A stretch of 64,000 bases of DNA from Stappia indica (GCF_020177335.1 NZ_JAIVMG010000003.1:124001-188000), one strand, 5' to 3'; shown: positions 18,426-27,305, numbered from the stretch's first letter. The notes: generated by a model not told the origin, from the letters alone. Numbers and translations: made by a program.

Positions 18426-19099
18426 GCGATGCCCGCACCGCAATTCTGGCAAGGATGCGCGCCTCTCTGGGGCAAAGGGCCGAGGATACGGCGCGGCGCG
18501 CGGCGGTTGCCGACCGGCTGCAGCGCGCCCCGCGCGGGGTCATTCCCGCACGCGGCCAGCTCGACCCAGCCGCCCGCACGGAGCTGTTCTGCAAGATGGC
18601 GGAGGCGGTTCAGGCCAGCGTTGCTCGCGTTGCCTCGGCCGCAGCCGTGCCGGGAGAAGTCTGCGCCTATCTGAAGACGCACAACCTGCCGGCCCGGGTG
18701 CGCATGGGCGCCGATGCCCGGCTTGCCGCCATGCCCTGGGCGGGCCAGCCGCATCTGGAAGTCGCCAGCGGCCGCGCCGAGGGCAGCGATCTGGCGACCG
18801 TCTCCCATGCGCTGGGCGGGGTTGCGGAAACGGGAACCCTGGTGCTGACCGCCGGTACCGACAATCCGACGACGCTGAACTTCCTGCCAGAACACCATAT
18901 TGCCGTCGTGCGGGAAAGCGATCTGGTTGGCGATTACGAGAGTATCTGGGACCGGCTGCGCCAGATTCACGGCAAGGGCGTGATGCCGCGCACCGTCAAC
19001 ATGATCACCGGCCCGTCGCGTTCGGCCGATATCGAGCAGACCTTGCTGCTCGGCGCGCATGGTCCGCGCGCGCTGCACATCATCGTCGTCGCCGACTGA
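18422..19099 (+). CDS. lutC: L-lactate utilisation protein LutC (YkgG)
   Basis: This 225-residue LUD-domain protein is the third Lut subunit. The conserved C-terminal core includes GGVAETGTLVLTAG, NFLPEHHIAVV and MITGPSRSADIEQTLLLGAH, the last being a hallmark of the family. The start at 18422 overlaps the lutB stop and has AAAGGAAA upstream. It ends the operon. The following 111 nt hold a terminator oriented for the opposing cytochrome gene. Confidence 0.94.
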   Translation: MSDARTAILARMRASLGQRAEDTARRAAVADRLQRAPRGVIPARGQLDPAARTELFCKMAEAVQASVARVASAAAVPGEVCAYLKTHNLPARVRMGADARLAAMPWAGQPHLEVASGRAEGSDLATVSHALGGVAETGTLVLTAGTDNPTTLNFLPEHHIAVVRESDLVGDYESIWDRLRQIHGKGVMPRTVNMITGPSRSADIEQTLLLGAHGPRALHIIVVAD

Positions 19100-19210
19100 T
19101 CGCGGCGGGATCGGAAAACGGTCGCGACCGACCGGGTGGCCACCTGCTGCCGGTGGCGTTCCTTCGCCAGGGAAGCGAGGGCCGTCAAAAACACGCGGGG
19201 CCGCAGTCAC

Positions 19211-19238
19211 AAAAAAGGGCCGGACTGGTGTCCGGCCC
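19211..19238 (-). terminator. intrinsic terminator of the cytochrome c gene
   Basis: A 9-bp stem, GGGCCGGAC (19217-19225) with GTCCGGCCC (19230-19238) and loop TGGT, is preceded on the + strand by six A residues (19211-19216). On the minus strand this reads as stem-loop plus U6, 28 nt after the cytochrome stop. It separates the cytochrome gene from the convergent lutC. Confidence 0.88.
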
Positions 19239-19266
19239 CGCACTCCGCCGTCGCCGGCGGGAAGCG

Positions 19267-19665
19267 TCACTTGGCGGAGCCGTCCGCATTGAACTGCGCC
19301 AGATAGGCGATCACGTTGGCGCGGTCGTCTTCCTTCTTCAGGCCGGCGAAGGCCATCTTGCCCTTGGGGATCACGTCCTTCGGCTTGGTCAGGTAGGCGT
19401 CGAGCGTGGCCGCGTCCCAGACCTTGCCCTCTTCCTTGCCGGCCAGCAGCGGCTTGGAATACTTGTAGTCGGCGACTTCGCCCCAGGCGCGGTCGACAAC
19501 GCCGTTCAGCGCCGGGCCGACCTTGTTCTTCGCATTTTCGCCAACCGCGTGGCAGGCGGCGCACTTGCGGAAGACCTTCTTGCCCTTTTCCAGGTCGCCG
19601 TCGGCGAGCGCGCTCGCGGTCATGGCAAGGACGGCGGCGCCGGCGAGCAACATCAGACGTTTCAT
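19267..19665 (-). CDS. class I cytochrome c (c2/c550-like)
   Basis: This 132-residue periplasmic monohaem cytochrome has a signal peptide ending near ALA-DG (residue 21). The haem-binding CAACH is at residues 35-39 and the likely methionine sixth ligand in GKMAFAG is at residue 104. It fits small soluble electron carriers feeding cytochrome oxidase. The start at 19665 follows GGGAGAG. Its place between lutABC and glcDEF suggests, but does not prove, a role in electron transfer during hydroxyacid oxidation. It has its own terminator. Confidence 0.92.
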   Translation of the reverse strand: MKRLMLLAGAAVLAMTASALADGDLEKGKKVFRKCAACHAVGENAKNKVGPALNGVVDRAWGEVADYKYSKPLLAGKEEGKVWDAATLDAYLTKPKDVIPKGKMAFAGLKKEDDRANVIAYLAQFNADGSAK

Positions 19666-19841
19666 TTGTATCTCTCCCGAGACTTTCGATTGTAAAAACG
19701 CGGCAGTCTGGCTGCGACAGGCCGCGAGCAAGACTTCTGGACACTAGCACGTTGACGGTTCACGTCACCCCGTCCGGGCATTTTGTCGCATTCTGCTCCA
19801 CGTTTTCTTCCCCTCGGTCACTCGGCAGGCGGAAAACGGCC

Positions 19842-20792
19842 CTATCGGGACCAATTCGCAAGCCCCTGGTCCCAATAGGGTTCCGGACCATAGAGCCCCG
19901 CGAGGAAGTCGATGAAGAGCCGTACCTTGGCCGGCAGGAAGCGGCGCGTGGGATAGACCGCGTAAAGACCGACGTTCTTGGAGGCGCGGAACTGCGGCAG
20001 AACCACCCGCAGCCGTCCTTCGCGCAGTTCCGGGCCCACATCCCAGGTGGAGCGCAGGGCGATGCCGAGCCCCGCCAGCAGCGCCTCGCGCACCACCTCG
20101 CTGGAGTTGGTGCGGATCGGCCCGCCCGTGCGGACCAGCTCAAGGCCCCGCGGCCCGTCGAGGCGCCAGATCTCCTGCTGCCGGGTGGAGATGCAGACAT
20201 GGCGCTCCTGCAGCTCTGCGATCGAGGCCGGCGTGCCGGCGCGCTCCAGATAGGCCGGCGCCGCGCACAGCACCCGGTGCACCGGGGCAAGGCGCCGGGC
20301 GACCAGGCTGCTGTCCTCCAGCTCGGCGATGCGGATTGCCAGGTCGTAGCCCTCGCCGACAATGTCGATCAGCTCGTCGCTCAGGTCGAGGCTGAACGAC
20401 AGGTCCGGATTGTCCTTGAGGAAACGGGCGAGATGCGGGGCGATGTGCATCCGTCCGAAGGAGGTCGGCGCGCTGACCTTCAGCGTGCCCCGGGCCCTGT
20501 CCGAGCGTCGGGTGACGAAATCCTCCGCCTCCTCGATCGAGGCGAGGATCGCTACCACCCGGGCGTGGTATCCTTGCCCGGCTTCCGTCAGCGCCAACTG
20601 GCGGGTGGTGCGTTGCAGGAGCCGGGTGCCGAGCCGGTCCTCCAGCCGCCGGAGCCTTTTGGAGACGACCGCCGGCGACAGGCCGAGCTCCCGGGCGGCG
20701 GCGGACATGCTGCCGGCGGCGACGACCCTTGCGAAGATTTCCATGTCGGGGAAGCTGTTCAATTTCAACGCACCGGAATTTGTTTTTATCAT
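19842..20792 (-). CDS. LysR-family transcriptional regulator
   Basis: This regulator of about 316 residues has a helix-turn-helix SMSAAARELGLSPAVVSKRL near the N-terminus and an effector domain of the CrgA/DmlR-like group (SAPTSFGRMHIAPHLARFL, ending in FIDFLAGLY). It is divergent from glcDEF with 121 nt between, so glycolate-oxidase control is the natural guess. The start is uncertain: ATG 20792 gives a short leader, and TTG 20771 or ATG 20744 would fit typical LysR N-termini. No strong ribosome site marks any of them. Confidence 0.9.
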   Translation of the reverse strand: MIKTNSGALKLNSFPDMEIFARVVAAGSMSAAARELGLSPAVVSKRLRRLEDRLGTRLLQRTTRQLALTEAGQGYHARVVAILASIEEAEDFVTRRSDRARGTLKVSAPTSFGRMHIAPHLARFLKDNPDLSFSLDLSDELIDIVGEGYDLAIRIAELEDSSLVARRLAPVHRVLCAAPAYLERAGTPASIAELQERHVCISTRQQEIWRLDGPRGLELVRTGGPIRTNSSEVVREALLAGLGIALRSTWDVGPELREGRLRVVLPQFRASKNVGLYAVYPTRRFLPAKVRLFIDFLAGLYGPEPYWDQGLANWSR

Positions 20793-20830
20793 TTCTGGCC
20801 AATAGGCGAGGTGCCCAAGGTCTGTCACAG

Positions 20831-20847
20831 TTGCGGCAGGGACGCAA
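20831..20847. promoter_or_regulatory. candidate LysR operator upstream of glcD
   Basis: A perfect inverted repeat TTGCG (20831-20835)/CGCAA (20843-20847) with a 7-nt spacer lies midway between the LysR gene and glcD. The 7-nt spacing matches usual LysR boxes, although strict T-N11-A is not met. Confidence 0.45.
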
Positions 20848-20913
20848 CGAACCGGCCCGGCGTTCACCCGGAAAGGGCGGGATGCGGGGCGATGAAGCGC
20901 CAAGGAGGATACG

Positions 20914-22410
20914 ATGACCGGAATTGCCATGCCCCGCCCGGATGCGGATGTGATCGCCCGCCGGGCGGAGATCGTCCGGGCGATGCGGGCGATCGTTCCG
21001 GGGGAAGGGGTGGTCGACGCGGATGTGGAAATGCGCGCCTATGAGACCGACGCGCTGACCGCCTATCGCCAGTTGCCGCTTGTGGTCGTTCTGCCGGAAA
21101 CGGTGGAGCAGGTGGCGGCGGTGATGCGCTATTGCCATGACCATGGCGTCAAGCTGGTGCCGCGCGGCGCCGGCACCTCGCTCTCCGGCGGGGCGCTGCC
21201 GGTCGGCGATGGTGTCTTGTTGTCGATGATGAAGTTCAACCGGGTGCTCGACATCGACTGGGCCAACCGGGCGGCGGTGGTCCAGCCCGGCGTCACCAAC
21301 CTCGGTATCACCCGGGCGGTCGAGGGGCGCGGCTTCTACTACGCGCCGGACCCGTCCTCGCAGATCGCCTGTTCCATTGGCGGCAATATCGCGGAAAACT
21401 CCGGCGGCGTGCACAGCCTCAAATACGGGTTGACCACCAACAACGTGCTTGGCCTGGAAATGGTGCTGGTCACCGGCGAGGTGATCCGTCTGGGCGGCAA
21501 GCATCTGGACAGCGAGGGCTATGACCTTCTCGCGCTGGCGACCGGGTCGGAGGGGCTGCTCGGTGTCGTCACCGAGGTCACCGTGCGCATCCTGCAGAAG
21601 CCGGAGACCGCCCGCGCGGCGCTGATCGGCTTTCCCTCCAGCGAGGAAGGCGGGCAATGCGTCGCCGACATCATCGCCGCCGGCATCATTCCCGGCGGCA
21701 TGGAGATGATGGACGAACTGGCGATCAATGCCGCCGAGGATTTCGTCCATGCCGGCTATCCGCGCGAGGCCGGAGCCCTGCTGATCGTCGAGCTCGACGG
21801 GCCGGAGGCGGAGGTGGATCACCTGCTGGCGGCGGTGGAGGCGATCGCCCGGCGCAACAACGCCGGCTCGGTGCGGGTCTCCACCAGCGAGGAGGAGCGC
21901 TTGCGTTTCTGGGCGGGGCGCAAGGCGGCCTTTCCGGCGGTGGGGCGGATCTCGCCCGATTATCTGTGCATGGACGGCACCATTCCGCGCAAGGCCCTGC
22001 CTCAGGTGCTGACGCGCATGCGCGAGCTGGGCGAGAAGCACGGGCTGCGCTGCGCCAATGTGTTCCATGCCGGCGATGGCAACCTGCATCCGCTCATTCT
22101 CTATGACGCGAACAAGCCGGGCGAACTGGCGGCGGCCGAAGCCTTTGGCGCGGACATCCTGCGCCTGTGCGTGGAGGTCGGCGGTGTGCTCACCGGCGAA
22201 CATGGCGTCGGCATCGAAAAGCGCGATCTGATGCCGGAGATGTTCACCGACGAGGATCTGAAGCAGCAGCAGCGGGTGAAATGCGCCTTCGATCCGAAGC
22301 AGCTTCTCAACCCGGGCAAGGTGTTCCCGGTGCTGCATCGCTGCGCCGAACTGGGCCTGATGCATGTGCACAAGGGGCAGTTGCCCTTTCCCGATATCCC
22401 GCGTTTCTAG
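20914..22410 (+). CDS. glcD: glycolate oxidase FAD-linked subunit GlcD
   Basis: GlcD is the flavin subunit that oxidises glycolate (or D-lactate) to glyoxylate (or pyruvate). The 498-residue protein has the PCMH-type FAD-binding fold: VPRGAGTSLSGGALPVGDGV near residue 85, CSIGGNIAENSGGVHSLKYG near residue 152, and the C-terminal HAGDGNLHPLILYD and TGEHGVGIEKRDLMPEMF. AAGGAGG lies 6 nt before the ATG. It is the first gene of glcDEF. Confidence 0.95.
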   Translation: MTGIAMPRPDADVIARRAEIVRAMRAIVPGEGVVDADVEMRAYETDALTAYRQLPLVVVLPETVEQVAAVMRYCHDHGVKLVPRGAGTSLSGGALPVGDGVLLSMMKFNRVLDIDWANRAAVVQPGVTNLGITRAVEGRGFYYAPDPSSQIACSIGGNIAENSGGVHSLKYGLTTNNVLGLEMVLVTGEVIRLGGKHLDSEGYDLLALATGSEGLLGVVTEVTVRILQKPETARAALIGFPSSEEGGQCVADIIAAGIIPGGMEMMDELAINAAEDFVHAGYPREAGALLIVELDGPEAEVDHLLAAVEAIARRNNAGSVRVSTSEEERLRFWAGRKAAFPAVGRISPDYLCMDGTIPRKALPQVLTRMRELGEKHGLRCANVFHAGDGNLHPLILYDANKPGELAAAEAFGADILRLCVEVGGVLTGEHGVGIEKRDLMPEMFTDEDLKQQQRVKCAFDPKQLLNPGKVFPVLHRCAELGLMHVHKGQLPFPDIPRF

Positions 22411-22422
22411 GAGACCTGAGGA

Positions 22423-23640
22423 ATGTCTGACAGGTTCATGCCGGAAACGGCGGAAGACGCGCGCGATATCGTGCGCTGGGCGGCGGCCGAACACGAACCG
22501 CTGGAGATCGTCGGCCGGGGTTCGAAACGGGCGCTGGGCCGGCCGGTCCAGGCGGGCCACAGGCTCGACCTGTCGCGCCTTTCCGGGGTGGAAATGTACG
22601 AACCGGACGAACTGGTGCTGACCGTTCTGGCCGGCACGCCAATCGCCGAGGTGGAGCGGCTGGTCGCCGACAACGGTCAGGAACTGGCGTTCGATCCGAT
22701 GGACTATGGCCCCTTGCTGGGCGGGCCGGCGGGCGATGGCACCATCGGCGGGGTGATTGCCGCGAACCTTTCCGGTTCGAAGCGGCTGAAGCATGGGGCC
22801 GCCCGCGATCACATCCTGGGCCTTGAGGCGATTTCCGGACGCGGCGAGAAGTTCAAGTCCGGCGGGCGGGTGGTCAAGAACGTCACCGGTTATGACCTGC
22901 CGCGCGCGCTCTGCGGCTCCTGGGGGTCGCTGGCAGTGGCCACGCGGATCACCCTCAAGGTGCTGCCCCGGGCCGAGACCGAGGCGAGCGTCCTGTTGCG
23001 CGGGCTGGATGGTGCGGCGGCAACCGCGGCGATGACGGCGGCGCTGGGCTCCTCGGCGGAGGTTTCCGCCGCCGCCCATCTTCCGGCCGGAGTGGTCGAG
23101 AGCTGCGGCGAAGACGCTGCCGGCCTCACCGGGGCGGCGACGCTGTTGCGGCTGGAGGGCTTCGGCCCCTCGGTGGATTACCGGTTCGAGACCCTGCGCC
23201 GGCTGCTCGCCGAGCATGGTGCGGTCGAGCGGATCGAGGCGGACGCTTCGTGCCGCCTCTGGTTGGCGATCCGCGACGTGAAGCCCTTCGCCGAGAGCGA
23301 TGACATGGTCTGGCGCGTGTCGCTGGCGCCCACCGCCGGCGCGGGCTTTGCCGGGGATCTGGCGGGCCGGTTGGGCGGGGCGAGCTATCTCGACTGGTCC
23401 GGCGGTCTCGTCTGGCTGGCGCTGCCGGGGGATGACCCACGGGCGCAGGAGGTGCGTGCCGCCGTCGTCCGCGCCGGCGGCGGACATGCCACCTTGATGC
23501 GCGCGCCCGAGCCGGTGCGCGCGGTAAGCGATGTGTTCCAGCCGCAGCCCGGTCCGCTGGCCGCGCTGGCCGCACGGCTGAAAGAGCAATTCGATCCGCA
23601 TGGGGTGTTGAACCCTGGCCGCATGGTTGCTGGGGGCTGA
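22423..23640 (+). CDS. glcE: glycolate oxidase subunit GlcE
   Basis: This 405-residue second FAD-binding subunit of glycolate oxidase has a shortened PCMH domain (LEIVGRGSKRALGRPV, then DGTIGGVIAANLSGSKRLKH) and the family stretch GGRVVKNVTGYDLPRALCGS. It ends with FDPHGVLNPGRM, as in relatives. It begins 12 nt after glcD with GGAGACCTGAGG upstream, and glcF follows after 2 nt, so translation is coupled. Confidence 0.94.
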   Translation: MSDRFMPETAEDARDIVRWAAAEHEPLEIVGRGSKRALGRPVQAGHRLDLSRLSGVEMYEPDELVLTVLAGTPIAEVERLVADNGQELAFDPMDYGPLLGGPAGDGTIGGVIAANLSGSKRLKHGAARDHILGLEAISGRGEKFKSGGRVVKNVTGYDLPRALCGSWGSLAVATRITLKVLPRAETEASVLLRGLDGAAATAAMTAALGSSAEVSAAAHLPAGVVESCGEDAAGLTGAATLLRLEGFGPSVDYRFETLRRLLAEHGAVERIEADASCRLWLAIRDVKPFAESDDMVWRVSLAPTAGAGFAGDLAGRLGGASYLDWSGGLVWLALPGDDPRAQEVRAAVVRAGGGHATLMRAPEPVRAVSDVFQPQPGPLAALAARLKEQFDPHGVLNPGRMVAGG

Positions 23641-23642
23641 GG

Positions 23643-24974
23643 ATGCAGACCAATTTTTCCATTCACCAACTGGCCGATCCGCATGTGGCGGAAGCGGAAG
23701 CGATCCTGCGCAAATGCGTGCATTGCGGCTTCTGCACCGCCACCTGCCCGACCTTCGCTCTCCTGGGCGATGAACTCGACAGCCCGCGCGGGCGCATCTA
23801 CCTGATAAAGGACATGCTGGAGAATGACAGGCCGGCGGATGCGCGCACGGTCAAGCATATCGACCGCTGCCTGTCCTGCCTCTCCTGCATGACCACCTGT
23901 CCCTCGGGCGTGCACTACATGCATCTGGTCGACCACGCGCGGGTGCATATCGAAAAGACCTACCGGCGCCCACTCACGGACCGGTTGATCCGGGGCATGC
24001 TCGCCGCCGTGCTGCCCGATCCCGGCCGCTTCCGGCTGGCGCTGCGAGCTGCCCGTCTGGCACGGCCGTTGGCGGGGCTTGTCGGCGCTTTTGGCGGGCC
24101 ATTCCGGCGGATGGGGGCGATGCTGGAGCTGGCGCCTGCGCGCATTCCCGCCCGCTCAAGGATGACGGCGCCGGGGCAGTTTCCGGCGGAGGCCGGGACG
24201 GGGCGCAAGGGGCGGGTTGCCATGCTCACCGGCTGTGCCCAGCCGGTGCTTGCTCCCGGAATCAACGCGGCGGCGATCCGCCTTCTCACCCGCGCTGGCA
24301 TCGAGGTGGTGTTGCCGGCGGGCGAGGGCTGCTGCGGCGCGCTGGTGCATCATCTGGGCAAGGAGGAGCCGGCGCTGGACGCGGCGCGGCGCAATGTCGA
24401 TGCCTGGATGCGCGAGATTGAGGGTGAAGGGCTCGATGCGATCCTTGTCACCGCCTCCGGCTGCGGCACCACCATCAAGGATTACGGCTTCATGCTGCGG
24501 CTTGACCCGGCCTATGCGGAGAAGGCGGCGCGGGTCTCGGCGCTGGCCCGCGACGTGACGGAGTATCTGACAACGCTGGAGCTTCCCGCCCCGGCCGCGC
24601 CCGTCGGCCTGACGGTGGCCTATCACTCCGCCTGCTCCATGCAGCATGGACAGAAGATCACCCGCGAGCCGAAGGAGCTGCTGGCGGCGGCAGGCTTTGC
24701 CTTGCGCGATATTCCCGAAGGGCATCTGTGCTGCGGCTCGGCCGGCACCTACAACATCCTGCAGCCGGAACTTGCCCGGCGCCTGCGTGATCGGAAGGTC
24801 GCCAATATCGAGACCACCCAGCCGGATCTGATCGCCACCGGCAACATCGGCTGCATGACGCAGATCGGCGGCGGTACGGATCTGCCGGTCGTGCATACGG
24901 TGGAGCTGCTCGACTGGGCCCATGGCGGGCCCGTGCCAGAAGCGCTGGCGCGCCAACGTCCGGCGGCGGAATAG
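23643..24974 (+). CDS. glcF: glycolate oxidase iron-sulfur subunit GlcF
   Basis: The 443-residue GlcF has two 4Fe-4S motifs at the N-terminus (Cys 25/28/31/35 and Cys 76/79/82/86). Two CCG domains follow (GEGCCGALVHHLGKEE and GHLCCGSAGTYNILQPELAR). It passes electrons from the flavin subunits to the membrane quinone pool. It is the last gene of glcDEF, converging on the gene at 25008 with 33 nt between stops. Confidence 0.95.
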   Translation: MQTNFSIHQLADPHVAEAEAILRKCVHCGFCTATCPTFALLGDELDSPRGRIYLIKDMLENDRPADARTVKHIDRCLSCLSCMTTCPSGVHYMHLVDHARVHIEKTYRRPLTDRLIRGMLAAVLPDPGRFRLALRAARLARPLAGLVGAFGGPFRRMGAMLELAPARIPARSRMTAPGQFPAEAGTGRKGRVAMLTGCAQPVLAPGINAAAIRLLTRAGIEVVLPAGEGCCGALVHHLGKEEPALDAARRNVDAWMREIEGEGLDAILVTASGCGTTIKDYGFMLRLDPAYAEKAARVSALARDVTEYLTTLELPAPAAPVGLTVAYHSACSMQHGQKITREPKELLAAAGFALRDIPEGHLCCGSAGTYNILQPELARRLRDRKVANIETTQPDLIATGNIGCMTQIGGGTDLPVVHTVELLDWAHGGPVPEALARQRPAAE

Positions 24975-25007
24975 CGGGAAGAAGGAATGTGCCGGCGGCT
25001 CTCCGTC

Positions 25008-25733
25008 TCAGTCCGGGGCGGCGGTGGCGGTGGTGACGGTCAGCGCCGGGCGCTCCTGCGCGAACTGGAGGGCCACATGGATATAGACGATGGAGGTCAG
25101 CACGGCGGCAAGAGCCGTCCCCAGCACCAGCGCGGTGGAGGCCGGCGCCCGCAACCGCTGGCGCAGGCCTGACGGCGCCTCGGGCGCTGCTTCAGGCGGC
25201 GCCTCGTGTGTTTCTGTGATCGCGGAAGGGGCCGGCTCTCCGTTTGGAGCGGTGGCGGTCGCCGGTGCCGGGTCTGCGGGGGGCGTTGTCGACTGCGGCA
25301 GCGCCGTATCGGTCGGTGTCGTTTGCGGCGCGACGCTCTGTTCCGCATCCGCATCCGCGTTCGTATCCGCAGCGGGTGCGGCGCCGCTGAACACCGGTTC
25401 ATAGCCGATATCGGCAAGTCGGATCTGGATCGCGTCACCGGCGCCGGCGCCCGCATAGTACGCCTTCAATAGATTGCGCAGCCGTGAGGCGTTGACCCGG
25501 ACAATCGGATTGCTGCGCGGATTGAAGCTCTCGTGTTGATCGAACACCGCGCCGGCGATGGCTGTTTCCGTCAGGTCCTCCGCTGTCCCCTCAAGCTTGG
25601 CGGAGACCAGGTAGGTCAAGAGGCTGCTGACCTTGGGCGAGCGGGCCAGAGGCGGAGTTTCCAGCAAGGCGGCCAGGGTGGCCCGGACCTCTCGTGCCGA
25701 AGGCCGGGTGTCGCGGTTCGTCTTGTTCGCCAT
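25008..25733 (-). CDS. membrane-anchored winged-helix-like hypothetical protein
   Basis: This 241-residue protein has no signal peptide. Residues 20-115 resemble the N-terminal domain of TPR/adenylate-cyclase-like regulators: SSLLTYLVSAKLEGTAEDLT, FNPRSNPIVRVNASRLRNLL, then a YEPVF end. A Pro/Ala/Thr-rich linker of about 80 residues follows, then one membrane helix (TALVLGTALAAVLTSIVYIH) close to the C-terminus. The catalytic or TPR part found in longer relatives is absent. The start at 25733 has GGGGGAGAGGG directly upstream. Function is unknown. Confidence 0.72.
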   Translation of the reverse strand: MANKTNRDTRPSAREVRATLAALLETPPLARSPKVSSLLTYLVSAKLEGTAEDLTETAIAGAVFDQHESFNPRSNPIVRVNASRLRNLLKAYYAGAGAGDAIQIRLADIGYEPVFSGAAPAADTNADADAEQSVAPQTTPTDTALPQSTTPPADPAPATATAPNGEPAPSAITETHEAPPEAAPEAPSGLRQRLRAPASTALVLGTALAAVLTSIVYIHVALQFAQERPALTVTTATAAPD

Positions 25734-25856
25734 CCCTCTCCCCCAAGATATGGCTTGGCCGATCAAGGGGATCCGCCAAGGGCCCCTAGCGAATATAGTT
25801 AATTTTGACAATGTCAACAGCGCGGCGGAGGCAAGAGGAGATCAAAACGAAGAAAA

Positions 25857-25873
25857 CCCGGCGCGAGGCCGGG
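25857..25873. repeat. short GC hairpin repeat, copy 1
   Basis: CCCGGC-GCGAG-GCCGGG forms a 6-bp stem with a 5-nt loop. The same sequence plus flanking AA recurs at 26230-26250. Both lie in the 564-nt gene-free stretch 25734-26297, which otherwise holds only the paired repeat at 25987-26119 and an AT-rich promoter-like zone near 25795-25815. Confidence 0.6.
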
Positions 25874-25986
25874 ATGAGTTTGATGGCAAAGCCCGCAAGA
25901 GGTGTCCCCCCGGATGTTGCCGTGCGGTGATCGGGGATCAGCGAGACAAAACTTTCCGGCACCGGTTTATTCCAAACGCGGTTCTT

Positions 25987-26119
25987 CCGGCTCGCCGATC
26001 CCGGGTCGCGCTGACGCTTGCCCGGGAAGACGCAGAGAGCTGGGCAACGGCCGCATGGTAGAAGCTGCCGCCTCAAAGATCGGCGTCATCCCGGCCCCCG
26101 AGCCGGGATCGGAGAGCCG
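25987..26119. repeat. paired inverted palindromic element (REP/BIME-like), copy A
   Basis: The left half (25987-26033) is a hairpin unit with stem TCCCGGG (25999-26005)/CCCGGGA (26021-26027), ending in GACGC. The right half (26082-26119) is an inverted unit starting GGCGTC with stem TCCCGGC (26089-26095)/GCCGGGA (26102-26108). The halves are 48 nt apart and face each other. A second copy with the same spacing is at 46215-46347. Confidence 0.75.
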
Positions 26120-26229
26120 AACCGCCATCGTGGGCAAGATCACCGTCATTCTGAATGCAGGAGTGAGAGGTGAATTGACCTCAATGCGTTGATAACGCGG
26201 GAGGTGCTGTTGCTCTTTGGCGGGGGATG

Positions 26230-26250
26230 AACCCGGCGCGAGGCCGGGTT
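26230..26250. repeat. short GC hairpin repeat, copy 2
   Basis: AACCCGGC (26230-26237), loop GCGAG, GCCGGGTT (26243-26250): a perfect 8-bp stem whose core repeats 25857-25873. It lies 48 nt beyond the L,D-transpeptidase stop but has no U-run, so it is not a classical terminator. Confidence 0.6.
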
Positions 26251-26297
26251 TGGAAGTTCCGCGGGGAAGCGGCTATGGGGGCGGCAGGGAGCGGATG

Positions 26298-27014
26298 TCA
26301 GATGACGTGCACGCTCGCCCCCACCGGGACCCGGCCATAAAGGTCGATCACGTCTTCGTTGCGCATGCGAATACATCCGGAGGAGACCGCCCTGCCGATG
26401 GTCCAGGGTTCGTTCGAGCCGTGGATCCGGTAGAGCGTCGAGCCGAGGTAAAGAGCGCGGGCGCCGAGCGGGTTCTTCGGACCGCCGGCGACGAAGCTCG
26501 GCAGATTGGGTTGCCGCTTGCGCATCTCCGCAGGGGGGCGCCAGTCCGGCCATTCCGCCTTGCGGGTGACCTTGTGCTTGCCGGCCCATTCGAAGCCCGG
26601 ACGTCCGACGCCGACCCCGTAGCGTTTGGCGAAGCCGCCCGGCTCGACCAGATAGAGGTAGCGCTCGCGCGTGTCGATGACGATCGAGCCCGGTTTGTGC
26701 TTGCCGTCATAGGCAACGGTGGTGGGCAGGAAACGCGGGTCGATGCTGCGTTTCACGCGACGTTTGGCGGTCGCTTGCGGGCGCACCGCGCTGTAGCGAC
26801 TGGCACGCGGGGGCGCCGTGATTGGCCGGGTGGTGACGCGCGGGCGTACCGCGCGGCGGTCGGGCCGCAGTTGCAGCACCCAGGGTTCGGTCAGGTCCGG
26901 GCTCAGCAGCAATGGCGGAGCGGACACGCGGCTCTGGTAGTCGGCCGCCGCCGGCAGCAGGGCCGGGCCAATCAACAGCGCCAGGGCGAGGGCAATTGCA
27001 CGGTTTCGCATCAT
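26298..27014 (-). CDS. L,D-transpeptidase (YkuD domain)
   Basis: This 238-residue secreted enzyme is predicted to form 3-3 peptidoglycan crosslinks or attach proteins to peptidoglycan. A signal peptide ends near AAA-DYQ (residue 24). A basic, Pro/Arg-rich linker follows, then the YkuD domain from about residue 110. The active site reads HGSNEPW...SSGCIRM, with His198 and the nucleophile Cys214 followed by Arg216. The length is typical of short alphaproteobacterial family members. It is a monocistronic gene. Confidence 0.93.
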   Translation of the reverse strand: MMRNRAIALALALLIGPALLPAAADYQSRVSAPPLLLSPDLTEPWVLQLRPDRRAVRPRVTTRPITAPPRASRYSAVRPQATAKRRVKRSIDPRFLPTTVAYDGKHKPGSIVIDTRERYLYLVEPGGFAKRYGVGVGRPGFEWAGKHKVTRKAEWPDWRPPAEMRKRQPNLPSFVAGGPKNPLGARALYLGSTLYRIHGSNEPWTIGRAVSSGCIRMRNEDVIDLYGRVPVGASVHVI

Positions 27015-27305
27015 CGACGTACTCGCAACCTCTTCGTCGGACTGAACAGCGGACCGGAACTGCGTGAGGGGCCCTGCCGGCCGGACTGCCGGTGGGCCTG
27101 CTCTCTTGCGCGCATCGGCGAAAGCCGGTGCATTCTCAATCCGCGATAGGCAACGATAGGGCGAAAGAAACTGTCAATCATGAATCGGCGAGGGCACCTT
27201 TTCGGGAATCTGGCCGCGTGGTTAGCGTTCGGTTGCCGAAAAGGGTTAACGCTTTGCCGCGCCTTGCAAACCGGCGTGTCCTGAGCGGTCCGGCCCGGAC
27301 CGGGG

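Noticed and set aside
20140..23601. 1153-codon minus-strand open frame opposite glcD and glcE
   Set aside because: It is composition-driven; the + strand carries the well-conserved glycolate oxidase subunits with good ribosome sites.
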